From assembly GCF_003050925.1 (NCBI RefSeq), contig NZ_QAOV01000007.1, forward strand, positions 186,001 to 250,000: a DNA stretch of 64,000 bases, in the 5' to 3' direction. Positions within the stretch are counted from its first letter, which is position 1; the number at the start of each line of letters is the position of its first letter. Source of the DNA: Pseudomonas sp. GV085 (GTDB lineage Bacteria > Pseudomonadota > Gammaproteobacteria > Pseudomonadales > Pseudomonadaceae). Below are positions 52,197-61,349 of this stretch, piece after piece. The notes below the pieces were generated by a model, which ran no database searches, had not been told where the DNA came from, and saw only the letters and a list, made by a program, of their open reading frames with translations. Both the position numbers and the translations under genes were made by a program.

Positions 52197-52973
52197 TCAC
52201 TCGCTGTAAATCATCTTCTTGGTCATGCCGCCATCGACCACAAATTCCTGGCCGGTGACAAACCCGGCATTTCTCGACAGCAGCCAGGCCACCATCGCCG
52301 CGACATCCTCGACCGTCCCTACCCTGCCCGCCGGATGCTGGGCATGATCGGCTTCGGTCAAGGGTTCGGCACGCCGCACCGAAGGATCGCGCGCGTCGAT
52401 CCAGCCAGGGCTGACGGCATTGACCCGGATCTCCGGGCCAAGACTGATCGCAAGTGCATGGGTCAGAGCCAACAAACCGCCCTTGCTCGCCGCATAGGCC
52501 TCTGTGTCGGGTTCCGACTGCCCGGCGCGGGTCGAGGCCAGATTGACGATGGCACCGCTGTGAGCGCGCAGGTACGGCGCACAGTGCTTGGCCAGCAACA
52601 TCGGCCCGCTGAGGTTCACCGCCAACACCCGATTCCAGTGAGCCAGATCGAGGCTTTCCAGGGTGATGTTGTGCGGATCGGCAACCGCGGCATTGCAGAC
52701 CAGCGCATCCAGGCGCCCGAACTGGCCGAGCACCTCGGCCACCCCCAGCGCGACCTGCCCCTCGTTGGAGACATCCATGGTGATGAACCAGGCGCTGTCA
52801 CCCAGCACCTTCGCCACTTTCGAGCCGCGCTCGCGGTCCAGGTCCGTCAACACGACTTGCCAGCCTTCGCTGATCAGCCAGGCCGAGATCCCCAGGCCAA
52901 TGCCCCGCGCAGCACCGGTCACCAGCGCTACGCGACCATTCGAGCCGGTGGCCGGTGCAGACAAGTCGATCAC
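52197..52973 (-). CDS. Short-chain dehydrogenase/reductase
   Basis: 258 aa. NAD motif TGAARGIGLGISAWL near residue 20, Asp-ended beta2 (VVLTDLDRE) suggesting NAD, then CNAAVADP, the catalytic Ser in NLASTRA and YAASK with Tyr/Lys. It starts four bases inside the end of metZ and is the last gene of that operon in Pseudomonas. Substrate unknown. Confidence 0.9.
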   Translation of the reverse strand: MIDLSAPATGSNGRVALVTGAARGIGLGISAWLISEGWQVVLTDLDRERGSKVAKVLGDSAWFITMDVSNEGQVALGVAEVLGQFGRLDALVCNAAVADPHNITLESLDLAHWNRVLAVNLSGPMLLAKHCAPYLRAHSGAIVNLASTRAGQSEPDTEAYAASKGGLLALTHALAISLGPEIRVNAVSPGWIDARDPSVRRAEPLTEADHAQHPAGRVGTVEDVAAMVAWLLSRNAGFVTGQEFVVDGGMTKKMIYSE

Positions 52974-54181
52974 AACGCAGCCAGGCCGCGCGCCAGATCG
53001 GCTTGCAGGTCCGCCACGTCTTCCAGACCGACCGCAACGCGGATCAGGCTGTCACGAATGCCTGCCGCTTCACGCTCTTGCGGCGCCAGGCGGCCATGGG
53101 AGGTGGTGCTCGGATGGGTGATGGTGGTCTTGCTGTCGCCCAGGTTGGCGGTGATCGAAATCAGGCGTGTGGCATCGATAAAGCGCCATGCGCCCTCTTT
53201 GCCGCCCTTCACTTCAAAACTGACGACCGCACCGAAGCCCTTCTGCTGGCGCAGCGCCAGTTCGTGCTGCGGATGGCTCTTGAGGCCGGCGTAATGGACT
53301 TTCTCGATGCCTTCCTGCTGCTCCAGCCACTCGGCCAGTTGCTGGGCGTTGGCACAATGGGCCTTCATCCGCAGGTTCAGGGTTTCGAGGCCCTTGAGGA
53401 AAATCCAGGCGTTGAACGGACTCAAGGTCGGCCCAGCGGTACGCAGGAAGCCGACCACCTCTTTCATCTGCTCGCTGCGACCGGCGACCACGCCACCCAT
53501 GCAACGGCCCTGGCCATCGATGAACTTGGTGGCCGAGTGCACGACAATGTCCGCGCCCATTTTCAGCGGCTGCTGCAAGGCAGGGGTGCAGAAGCAGTTG
53601 TCGACCACCAGCATCGCCCCTTTGGCGTGGGCGATTTTCGCCAGTTCGGCGATGTCGACCAATTCAGCCAACGGGTTGGACGGTGATTCGACGAACAGCA
53701 ATTTGGTGTTGGGCTTGATCGCCGCGTCCCAGCCGGACAAATCCGCCAGGGCCACGTAATCGACTTCGATGCCGAAGCGCTTGAAGTACTTCTCGAACAG
53801 GCTGATGGTCGAGCCGAATACGCTGCGCGACACCAGCACGTGATCACCGGCGCTGCACAGGCTCATCACCACGGCCATGATGGCCGCCATGCCGGTGGCT
53901 GTGGCCACGGCCTGCTCGGCGCTTTCAAGCGCAGCGATGCGCTCTTCGAACGCGCGCACGGTCGGGTTGGTGTAGCGCGAATAAACGTTGCCCGGCACTT
54001 CGCCAGCGAAGCGCGCAGCGGCGTCGGCGGCGGTACGGAATACATAGCTGGAGGTGAAGAACATCGGATCACCGTGTTCGCCTTCCGGCGTACGGTGCTG
54101 ACCGGCGCGTACGGCCAGGGTATCGAACGCTACACCTTCTAGGTCGCTGTCCAGCCGACCGGCATCCCATTCCTGACTCAT
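52970..54181 (-). CDS. metZ: O-succinylhomoserine sulfhydrylase
   Basis: 403 aa from ATG 54181, the exact usual length. PLP enzyme of the Cys/Met family; the cofactor Lys is in VHSATKFIDGQGR, and ATGMAAIMAVVMSL is the phosphate-binding part. It makes homocysteine directly from O-succinylhomoserine and sulphide. Cystathionine gamma-synthase is the near alternative, but the purF-metZ linkage favours MetZ. Confidence 0.93.
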   Translation of the reverse strand: MSQEWDAGRLDSDLEGVAFDTLAVRAGQHRTPEGEHGDPMFFTSSYVFRTAADAAARFAGEVPGNVYSRYTNPTVRAFEERIAALESAEQAVATATGMAAIMAVVMSLCSAGDHVLVSRSVFGSTISLFEKYFKRFGIEVDYVALADLSGWDAAIKPNTKLLFVESPSNPLAELVDIAELAKIAHAKGAMLVVDNCFCTPALQQPLKMGADIVVHSATKFIDGQGRCMGGVVAGRSEQMKEVVGFLRTAGPTLSPFNAWIFLKGLETLNLRMKAHCANAQQLAEWLEQQEGIEKVHYAGLKSHPQHELALRQQKGFGAVVSFEVKGGKEGAWRFIDATRLISITANLGDSKTTITHPSTTSHGRLAPQEREAAGIRDSLIRVAVGLEDVADLQADLARGLAAL

Positions 54182-54231
54182 GCTGTCACTCCTTGCCGTG
54201 CTCTTGATAGATGAAAGTCTTTTTGCCAGAT

Positions 54232-54257
54232 ACAAAACCGGCCCCTCAGGGCCGGTA
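54232..54257 (-). terminator. Terminator after purF
   Basis: On the minus strand ACCGGCCCTGAGGGGCCGGT hairpin then TTTTGT, between purF and metZ. It should reduce read-through from purF. Confidence 0.8.
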
Positions 54258-54262
54258 GTAAC

Positions 54263-55768
54263 TCAGTTGTTGTACAGATCGATGATCGCACTGACTGCCT
54301 GCGTCTTGACCTTGGAGGCATCGTTGCGTGCCTGCTCGATCTTGTTCAGGTAAGCCTCGTCGACGTCGCCGGTGACGTACTGGCCGTCGAACACCGCGCA
54401 ATCGAACTTGTCGATCTTGATCTTGCCGCCACCGACCGCTTCGATCAAGTCAGGCAGGTCCTGATAGATCAGCCAGTCGGCGCCGATCAGGTCAGCCACG
54501 TCCTGGGTCGAACGGTTGTGGGCGATCAGTTCGTGAGCGCTCGGCATGTCGATGCCATAGACGTTCGGGTAGCGAACTGCTGGAGCCGCAGAGCAGAAGT
54601 AGACGTTCTTGGCGCCAGCTTCGCGGGCCATCTGGATGATCTGCTTGCAGGTGGTGCCGCGAACGATGGAGTCGTCCACCAGCATCACGTTCTTGCCGCG
54701 GAATTCCAGTTCGATGGCATTGAGCTTCTGGCGTACGGATTTTTTCCGCGCAGCCTGGCCCGGCATGATGAAGGTCCGGCCGATGTAGCGGTTCTTCACG
54801 AAGCCTTCGCGGAACTTCACGCCCAGGTGGTTCGCCAGCTCCAGGGCCGCAGTGCGGCTGGTGTCCGGGATCGGGATGACCACGTCGATATCATGATCCG
54901 GACGCTCGCGCAGGATCTTCTCGGCCAGTTTCTCGCCCATGCGCAGACGGGCCTTGTAGACCGACACGCCGTCGATGATCGAATCCGGACGCGCCAGGTA
55001 CACATGTTCGAAAATGCACGGCGTCAACGACGGGTTGGTTGCGCATTGACGGGTGTGCAGCTTGCCGTCTTCAGTGATGTAGACCGCTTCGCCCGGAGCC
55101 AGGTCGCGAATCAGGGTGAAGCCGAGCACGTCCAGGGAAACGCTTTCGGAGGCGATCATGTACTCGACGCCTTCGTCGGTGTGACGCTGGCCGAACACGA
55201 TCGGACGGATGCCGTGCGGATCGCGGAAACCGACGATGCCGTAGCCGGTCACCATCGCCACGACGGCGTAGCCACCGACACAACGGTTGTGCACGTCAGT
55301 CACGGCGGCGAACACGTCTTCTTCGGTCGGCTGCAACTTGCCGCGCTGGGCCAGTTCGTGCGCGAACACGTTGAGCAGCACTTCCGAATCGGAACTGGTG
55401 TTGACGTGGCGCAGGTCAGATTCGTAAATCTCCTTGGCCAGTTGTTCAACGTTGGTCAGGTTACCGTTGTGCGCCAGGGTGATGCCGTAAGGCGAGTTGA
55501 CGTAAAACGGTTGAGCTTCGGCCGAGGTCGAGCTGCCCGCGGTCGGGTAGCGCACATGGCCAATACCCATGTGACCGACCAGTCGCTGCATGTGACGTTG
55601 ATGGAACACGTCACGCACCAGGCCGTTGTCCTTGCGCAGGAATAACCGGCCATCATGGCTGGTCACGATACCGGCAGCGTCCTGGCCGCGGTGCTGGAGG
55701 ACGGTTAGCGCGTCATACAGCGCCTGATTGACGTTCGACTTACCGACGATACCGACGATGCCACACAT
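54263..55768 (-). CDS. purF: Amidophosphoribosyltransferase
   Basis: 501 aa from ATG 55768. After Met removal Cys2 (MCGIVGIVGKS) is the glutaminase nucleophile; the PRPP loop is MLVDDSIVRGTTCKQI. First step of purine synthesis: PRPP and glutamine to phosphoribosylamine. It follows cvpA by 41 bases, the usual order. Confidence 0.97.
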   Translation of the reverse strand: MCGIVGIVGKSNVNQALYDALTVLQHRGQDAAGIVTSHDGRLFLRKDNGLVRDVFHQRHMQRLVGHMGIGHVRYPTAGSSTSAEAQPFYVNSPYGITLAHNGNLTNVEQLAKEIYESDLRHVNTSSDSEVLLNVFAHELAQRGKLQPTEEDVFAAVTDVHNRCVGGYAVVAMVTGYGIVGFRDPHGIRPIVFGQRHTDEGVEYMIASESVSLDVLGFTLIRDLAPGEAVYITEDGKLHTRQCATNPSLTPCIFEHVYLARPDSIIDGVSVYKARLRMGEKLAEKILRERPDHDIDVVIPIPDTSRTAALELANHLGVKFREGFVKNRYIGRTFIMPGQAARKKSVRQKLNAIELEFRGKNVMLVDDSIVRGTTCKQIIQMAREAGAKNVYFCSAAPAVRYPNVYGIDMPSAHELIAHNRSTQDVADLIGADWLIYQDLPDLIEAVGGGKIKIDKFDCAVFDGQYVTGDVDEAYLNKIEQARNDASKVKTQAVSAIIDLYNN

Positions 55769-55809
55769 GCGACGCAACCCCTACTTAATGGATCTGAACT
55801 GAACACAAC

Positions 55810-56370
55810 TCACTGAGGCGTTTTGGCCATCGGCAAGAGGTGCTCCTTGAACGGGATATCAGCGGGTACGCTGATTCCGCTGGCAAGCCACTGACTGCTC
55901 CACCCGAGGATCAGGTTTTTGGACCAGTCGGCGACCAATAAAAATTTTGGCACGAGCTGTGACTCTTTCCACCACCCGTCCTGCTGTACCGGCCCCAGGC
56001 TCAACAGCCCGACGGCGATGACCACCAGCAACCCGCCACGCGCGGCGCCGAAGGCCATGCCGAGGAATCGGTCGGTCCCGGAGAGCCCGGTGACGCGCAC
56101 CAGTTCGCCGATAAGATAATTGATCATCGCGCCTACGATTAAAGTGGCGACAAACATGATGGCACAGCCCGTGATTATACGAGCTGATGGCGTTTGAATG
56201 TACCCGCCGAGGTACTCGGACAGTGAGCCACCGAACATCCAGGCAACGACTCCTGCGATGATCCAGGTCAGCAGCGACAATGCTTCTGTGACGAAGCCGC
56301 GGCTCAGACTGATCAATGCGGAGATGGCGACGATCGCTACGATCGCCCAGTCAACCCAGGTAAATGGCAC
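55810..56370 (-). CDS. cvpA: CvpA family inner membrane protein
   Basis: 186 aa, four membrane segments beginning WVDWAIVAIVAISALISLSRG, with MFVATLIVGAMINYLIGELV and GLLVVIAVGLLSL later. CvpA proteins are linked to envelope integrity and colicin V production in Escherichia coli. It sits between dedD and purF. Confidence 0.93.
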   Translation of the reverse strand: MPFTWVDWAIVAIVAISALISLSRGFVTEALSLLTWIIAGVVAWMFGGSLSEYLGGYIQTPSARIITGCAIMFVATLIVGAMINYLIGELVRVTGLSGTDRFLGMAFGAARGGLLVVIAVGLLSLGPVQQDGWWKESQLVPKFLLVADWSKNLILGWSSQWLASGISVPADIPFKEHLLPMAKTPQ

Positions 56371-56468
56371 AGTGCAGCCTACAGACGGATAAGGCGGCGC
56401 ATTTTAGCAGAGCCCGTGCTTATCGGTAAGCTGCTATTGCCAGTGCATTTCATATCGGGGCGATAGTT

Positions 56469-57128
56469 TTAGCCACGTTCCGGTTGAAAACGCACCACAA
56501 ACCCCTTGAGATTCTGCTGGCGGTTCAACAAGTCACGCAGCCGGTCGGCTTCGGCGCGCTCGATCAGCGGCCCGACAAACACCCGGTTTTTGCCGTCGGC
56601 GGTACGAATGTAGGCGTTGTAACCCTGGCTGCGCAGGGTTTTCTGAAGTTTTTCCGCGCTTTCACGACTCGACAGGCTGGCCAGTTGCACCGACCAGCTG
56701 ACAGACAAGCCATTGGCATCGACACGGCTTTGCGTGGTGTCCGGCTTGCCCGGTGCCGCGGTGATCGGCTGGGCAGGTGCTGTCGCAGGTTTGGCCGCCA
56801 AAGCCGGGACCGGCGCAGGCGCAGCCGGCTTGGCTGCTGGCGCTGGCGCTGGGGCTACCGGCGCAGTTGGCACCGCCGATTCCTGCTGGGCGATTTCGTC
56901 ATCGCTCGGCACGGGTTCCTGAGGCAAGGCTTGCGGCTCGGGCACCACCACCGGCTCGACCTGTACCTGAGGCATCGCAGGCGCCTGCGGAGCCGCGGGC
57001 GCCTGGACCGTCACCTGGCGCTGTTCGTCCTGGCGGGAAAACAGCATCGGCAGAAAAATCACCGCCAGCGCGACCAACACCAGGGCGCCAACCATGCGCT
57101 GCTTGTATGCCTTATCCAGCAATGCCAT
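56469..57128 (-). CDS. dedD: SPOR-domain cell division protein, DedD-like
   Basis: 219 aa from ATG 57128. One N-terminal membrane helix (VGALVLVALAVIFLPMLFS), a long Pro/Ala/Val linker and a C-terminal SPOR domain (SWSVQLASLSSRESAEKLQ, NRVFVGPLIERAEADRL). It binds septal peptidoglycan. It starts 17 bases inside the end of folC, so coupling is likely. Another frame extends to 57374 but is out of place. Confidence 0.9.
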   Translation of the reverse strand: MALLDKAYKQRMVGALVLVALAVIFLPMLFSRQDEQRQVTVQAPAAPQAPAMPQVQVEPVVVPEPQALPQEPVPSDDEIAQQESAVPTAPVAPAPAPAAKPAAPAPVPALAAKPATAPAQPITAAPGKPDTTQSRVDANGLSVSWSVQLASLSSRESAEKLQKTLRSQGYNAYIRTADGKNRVFVGPLIERAEADRLRDLLNRQQNLKGFVVRFQPERG

Positions 57129-58419
57129 TTGCCGCGTCCTCCGTGGAGCGCCGGGCCAGCCATTGAAGGGCCTCGGCGACACAATAAAATGATCCGAACA
57201 ACAGGATTTCGTCGTTGCTCGTGGCCTGCGCGCACTGCCCTTCCAGGGCGGCCGCGACACTGTCGTATGACGTGACCGACGCACCAAGACCTTGCAACGC
57301 ATCGTGCAGATCCGCAACCGAACGCGCCCGAGGCGAATCCAGAGGTGCAACGGCCCAGTGCTGGACACTAGCATTCAATTCGCCGACAACACCATCCAGA
57401 TCCTTGTCCGCCAGCAGGCCGAAGACCGCCAGACGCTTGCCGACCGGCGGGCGACTGGCCAGACGACGCGCCAGATACTCCGCCGCATGCGGGTTATGCC
57501 CCACATCCAGCATTAGATTCAAGCGCTTGCCTTGCCACTCGAACTCACGGCGATCCAGGCGACCGACCACCTTCGTTGCCCGCAACGCCTCGATAATCTG
57601 CGCATCCACCCAAGGCAAGCCGAGCAGCAGGTACGCCTGCAACGCCAGCGCAGCATTTTCCATCGGCAGATCGAGCAGTGGCAGGTCGCGCAGTTCAACC
57701 GTGCGCCCTTGCGCATCGACACCGCGCCACTGCCAGTTGTGATCGGTCATACCGAGATCAAAATCGCGCCCACGCAGGAAAAACGGGCACTTGAGCTCGC
57801 GCGCCTTGTCCAGCAGAGGTTGTGGAGGATTCAGATCGCCGCAGAGCGCAGGCGCGCCCTGACGGAAAATACCTGCCTTCTCGAAGGCCACGGACTCTCG
57901 GGTATCGCCGAGGTAATCCGCATGATCGACGCCGATACTGGTGACCAGCGCCACGTCGGCGTCCACCACGTTGACCGTATCCAGGCGACCGCCCAGACCG
58001 ACTTCCAGCACCACGGCATCGAGCCCCGAGCGCTGGAACAGCCAGAACGCCGCCAGGGTGCCCATTTCGAAGTAAGTCAGGGAAGTATCGCCGCGCCCGG
58101 CCTCTACCGCAGCAAAGGCCTCGCACAGCTCGGCATCCGTGGCCTCGACGCCATTAAGCTGTACCCGCTCGTTGTAACGCAGCAGGTGTGGGGAGTTGTA
58201 AACCCCCACTTTCAAGCCCTGGGCCCGCAGCAAGGACGCCACGAACGCACAGGTGGACCCCTTGCCGTTGGTCCCGGTGACCGTAATCACCCGCGGCGCC
58301 GGCTTGCCCAATCCCATGCGGGACGCTACCTGCTGCGACCGCTCCAGGCCCATGTCGATGGCCGAAGGGTGCAACTGTTCGAGGTAGGCGAGCCATTCGC
58401 CGAGGGTACGTTGGGTCAT
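57112..58419 (-). CDS. folC: Dihydrofolate synthase/folylpolyglutamate synthase
   Basis: 435 aa. ATP loop ITVTGTNGKGSTCAFVASLLR near residue 43, metal/folate segment FEMGTLAAFWLF, then DVALVTSIGVDHADYLG, and a C-terminal domain with MLDVGHNPHAAEYL. It joins glutamate to dihydropteroate and extends polyglutamates. Its start overlaps the accD stop by four bases. Confidence 0.96.
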   Translation of the reverse strand: MTQRTLGEWLAYLEQLHPSAIDMGLERSQQVASRMGLGKPAPRVITVTGTNGKGSTCAFVASLLRAQGLKVGVYNSPHLLRYNERVQLNGVEATDAELCEAFAAVEAGRGDTSLTYFEMGTLAAFWLFQRSGLDAVVLEVGLGGRLDTVNVVDADVALVTSIGVDHADYLGDTRESVAFEKAGIFRQGAPALCGDLNPPQPLLDKARELKCPFFLRGRDFDLGMTDHNWQWRGVDAQGRTVELRDLPLLDLPMENAALALQAYLLLGLPWVDAQIIEALRATKVVGRLDRREFEWQGKRLNLMLDVGHNPHAAEYLARRLASRPPVGKRLAVFGLLADKDLDGVVGELNASVQHWAVAPLDSPRARSVADLHDALQGLGASVTSYDSVAAALEGQCAQATSNDEILLFGSFYCVAEALQWLARRSTEDAANGIAG

Positions 58420-59336
58420 AGGCTGGCGGGTACCGGTGGAACCACGATCGGCTCGATAGGTGCAGCCACGAACTGCGGCGTTGGCAGACCCATCATTTGC
58501 GCCAGCAGGTTGCCCAGACGCGGACGCAGCTCCTGACGATCGATGATCATGTCGATGGCACCGTGCTCCAGCAGGAACTCGCTGCGCTGGAAGCCTTCCG
58601 GCAGTTTTTCACGCACGGTTTGCTCGATTACACGCGGACCGGCAAAACCGATCAACGCCTTCGGCTCACCGACAATCACGTCGCCCAGCATTGCCAGACT
58701 GGCGGAAACGCCGCCATAGACCGGATCGGTCAGCACGGAGATGAACGGGATGCCTTCTTCACGCAAACGCGCCAGCACCGCGGAGGTCTTGGCCATTTGC
58801 ATCAGGGAAATCAGCGCTTCCTGCATCCGCGCACCGCCGGAAGCCGCGAAGCAGATCATCGGGCAGCGTTTTTCCAGGGCGTAATTGGCGGCGCGCACGA
58901 AACGCTCGCCGACGATGGCGCCCATCGAACCGCCCATGAAGGAAAACTCGAACGCAGAAACCACGACCGGCATGCCGAGCAAGGTACCACTCATGGAAAC
59001 CAGCGCATCTTTCTCACCGGTCTGCTTTTGTGCAGCGGTCAGGCGGTCCTTGTACTTCTTGCCATCGCGGAATTTCAGACGGTCAACCGGCTCCAGGTCA
59101 GCACCCAGCTCGGTACGACCTTCAACGTCGAGGAAGATGTCGATACGGGCGCGGGCGCCGATACGCATGTGATGGTTGCACTTGGGGCAAACGTCCAGGG
59201 TCTTTTCCAACTCCGGACGATACAGCACAGCCTCGCAAGACGGGCATTTGTGCCAAAGACCTTCAGGCACCGAGCTCTTCTTGACCTCGGAACGCATGAT
59301 CGAAGGGATCAGTTTGTCTACTAACCAGTTGCTCAT
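58416..59336 (-). CDS. accD: Acetyl-CoA carboxylase carboxyltransferase beta subunit
   Basis: 306 aa. The N-terminal zinc finger is intact (CPSCEAVLYRPELEKTLDVCPKC), followed by the carboxyltransferase core (PVVVSAFEFSFMGGSMGAIVG, CFAASGGARMQEALISL). With AccA it moves CO2 from biotin to acetyl-CoA for fatty acid synthesis. Confidence 0.97.
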   Translation of the reverse strand: MSNWLVDKLIPSIMRSEVKKSSVPEGLWHKCPSCEAVLYRPELEKTLDVCPKCNHHMRIGARARIDIFLDVEGRTELGADLEPVDRLKFRDGKKYKDRLTAAQKQTGEKDALVSMSGTLLGMPVVVSAFEFSFMGGSMGAIVGERFVRAANYALEKRCPMICFAASGGARMQEALISLMQMAKTSAVLARLREEGIPFISVLTDPVYGGVSASLAMLGDVIVGEPKALIGFAGPRVIEQTVREKLPEGFQRSEFLLEHGAIDMIIDRQELRPRLGNLLAQMMGLPTPQFVAAPIEPIVVPPVPASL

Positions 59337-59553
59337 GCTTTCTTTCTCCAGTACCGGCGGCCCGAACGCTCTGGTTCGCGGCCCCGTGTATGCCCTAGCG
59401 CTAAATTCATGTGTGCGAAGAGGGGTGATGGACTGCCACGGTCAGCGCGAAACATGACCTGCGTGCAACCACAAACCCTCGGAACTGCCTGCTGTGAGCA
59501 GTGCATCCGCTTTGTACAGTGCAGTGGACGGCGGCAGTCTGCCAGCCGTCACA

Positions 59554-60180
59554 TCAACAGGTGCTACCACGTACCGCTTTGATAAATGCCTGAATCTTTG
59601 CGTGATCCTTGATGCCCTTGCTCGCCTCTACCCCGCCGCTGACATCCACGGCATAAGGCCGGACGCGCGCAACCGCTTCGGCGACGTTATCCGGCGTCAG
59701 ACCGCCCGCCAGAATGATCGGCTTGCTCAAGCCTTGCGGTATCAGTGACCAGTCAAATGCCTCGCCGGTTCCTCCGGGAACGCCTTCGACATAGGTATCG
59801 AGCAAGATCCCGCTGGCACTGGCATAGGCATCACAGGCTGCGGCGATGTCATCACCCGCCTTGACCCGCAGCGCCTTGATGTACGGACGATGCCAACCTT
59901 CGCACTCGGCCGGGCTTTCATCGCCGTGAAATTGCAGCAGGTCCAGAGGCACTGCGTCGAGAATTTCACCCAATTCGCAACGGCTTGCATTGACGAACAA
60001 GCCCACGGTGGTTACGAACGGCGGCAGCGCCTTGATGATCGAGCGCGCCTGCTGGAACGTCACCGCACGAGGGCTTTTGGCGTAAAACACGAATCCGATG
60101 GCATCCGCCCCGGCCTCGACGGCTGCCAACGCATCCTCTATGCGGGTAATCCCACAGATCTTGCTGCGAACGGCTGACAT
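59554..60180 (-). CDS. trpF: Phosphoribosylanthranilate isomerase
   Basis: 208 aa from ATG 60180. TIM barrel with the catalytic Cys in SKICGITRIEDA, the general acid Asp in AVDVSGGVE and the phosphate site ILAGGLTPDNV. Tryptophan pathway step. The usual neighbour of accD and truA in gamma-proteobacteria. The longer frame to 60234 lacks a ribosome site. Confidence 0.96.
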   Translation of the reverse strand: MSAVRSKICGITRIEDALAAVEAGADAIGFVFYAKSPRAVTFQQARSIIKALPPFVTTVGLFVNASRCELGEILDAVPLDLLQFHGDESPAECEGWHRPYIKALRVKAGDDIAAACDAYASASGILLDTYVEGVPGGTGEAFDWSLIPQGLSKPIILAGGLTPDNVAEAVARVRPYAVDVSGGVEASKGIKDHAKIQAFIKAVRGSTC

Positions 60181-60243
60181 GTCGACACAACTCCAAGACA
60201 AATCCGGGAAAGTCCCGGATGTTAACAAAAGCATTCGAGGGCG

Positions 60244-61068
60244 TCAGCCGCCAAGTTCCGAGAAACCTGTCAGGAAGTGTGGACCGATGTAACGCTCGGG
60301 CAATTGGAACTCGTCGCGGTATTCAACCTGAACCAGATACAACCCGAACGGATGCGCCGTCACGCCGCCGGACCGCCGAATCCGGCTCTCCAGCACCTCT
60401 TTCATCCACTCCACCGGGCGCTCTCCGGCGCCGATGGTCATCAGCACGCCGGCGATGTTGCGCACCATGTGATGCAGGAAGGCGCTGGCGCGAATATCCA
60501 GCACGATCATCTTGCCGTGACGGGTGACGCGCAGGTGGTGCAGCTCCTTGATCGGCGACTTGGCCTGGCACTGACCGGCGCGAAAAGCGCTGAAATCATG
60601 GGTGCCGAGCAGGTACTGGGCGGCCTCGGCCATGCGCTCGACGTCCAGCGGACGGTGGTTCCAGGTCACTTCTTCGTTCAGGTGTGCGGGGCGGATCTGA
60701 TCGTTGTAGATAACATAGCGATAACGCCGGGCGATGGCCTTGAACCGTGCATGGAAATGCGCCGGCATGACCTTGGCCCAACTGACACTGACGTCGTGGG
60801 GCAAGTTGATGTTGGCGCCCATGGTCCAGGCCTTCATCGAACGCTCGACCCGGGTGTCGAAATGCACCACCTGTCCGCAGGCATGCACCCCGGCATCGGT
60901 ACGCCCGGCGCACATCAGCGAAACGGGTGAATCGGCGACTTTGGACAGGGCGTTTTCGAGGGTTTCCTGCACGGTGAGCACCCCGGACGCCTGGCGCTGC
61001 CAGCCGCGGTAGCGCGAGCCCTTGTATTCGACGCCCAGCGCGATGCGGAAAAAGCCGTCGGCTGCCAT
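60244..61068 (-). CDS. truA: tRNA pseudouridine(38-40) synthase
   Basis: 274 aa from ATG 61068 (start MAADGFFRIALGVEYKGSRY). The catalytic Asp is in CAGRTDAGVHACGQVVHF, and RYRYVIYNDQIRP and ASAFLHHMVRNIAGVL are family signatures. The upstream part of the longer frame crosses a REP element and is not coding. Confidence 0.96.
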   Translation of the reverse strand: MAADGFFRIALGVEYKGSRYRGWQRQASGVLTVQETLENALSKVADSPVSLMCAGRTDAGVHACGQVVHFDTRVERSMKAWTMGANINLPHDVSVSWAKVMPAHFHARFKAIARRYRYVIYNDQIRPAHLNEEVTWNHRPLDVERMAEAAQYLLGTHDFSAFRAGQCQAKSPIKELHHLRVTRHGKMIVLDIRASAFLHHMVRNIAGVLMTIGAGERPVEWMKEVLESRIRRSGGVTAHPFGLYLVQVEYRDEFQLPERYIGPHFLTGFSELGG

Positions 61069-61181
61069 TTCGGCGGCCGGGTTATCTATATTTGCCAAGG
61101 TGGGACAGCCTGCTGATGTACCAAAGGCGGGCATTATAAGGCCGCCGGGCGGGGATGCCAGAGGGATCTCCATTGACTGCA

Positions 61182-61269
61182 CCGGCCCTTTCGCGGGCAA
61201 GCCCGCTCCTACAGTGCTCTGTGGCGTTCGCAAAACCTGTAGGAGCGGGCTTGCCCGCGAAAGGGCCGG
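61182..61269. repeat. REP pair, 32-base perfect inverted repeat
   Basis: Arms 61182-61213 and 61238-61269 are exact inverse copies (core CGCGGGCAAGCCCGCTCCTA). Lies between fimV and truA. Confidence 0.9.
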
Positions 61270-61300
61270 AACAAACGACATCAATTCATGGACCAAACAA

Positions 61301-61331
61301 AAACGGCAGCCTCAATGGGCTGCCGCTCTTT
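61301..61331 (-). terminator. Terminator after fimV
   Basis: On the minus strand CGGCAGCC, short loop, GGCTGCCG followed by TTTTTG. Ends fimV transcription just before the REP pair. Confidence 0.88.
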
Positions 61332-61349
61332 TTACAACCTACCAATCAC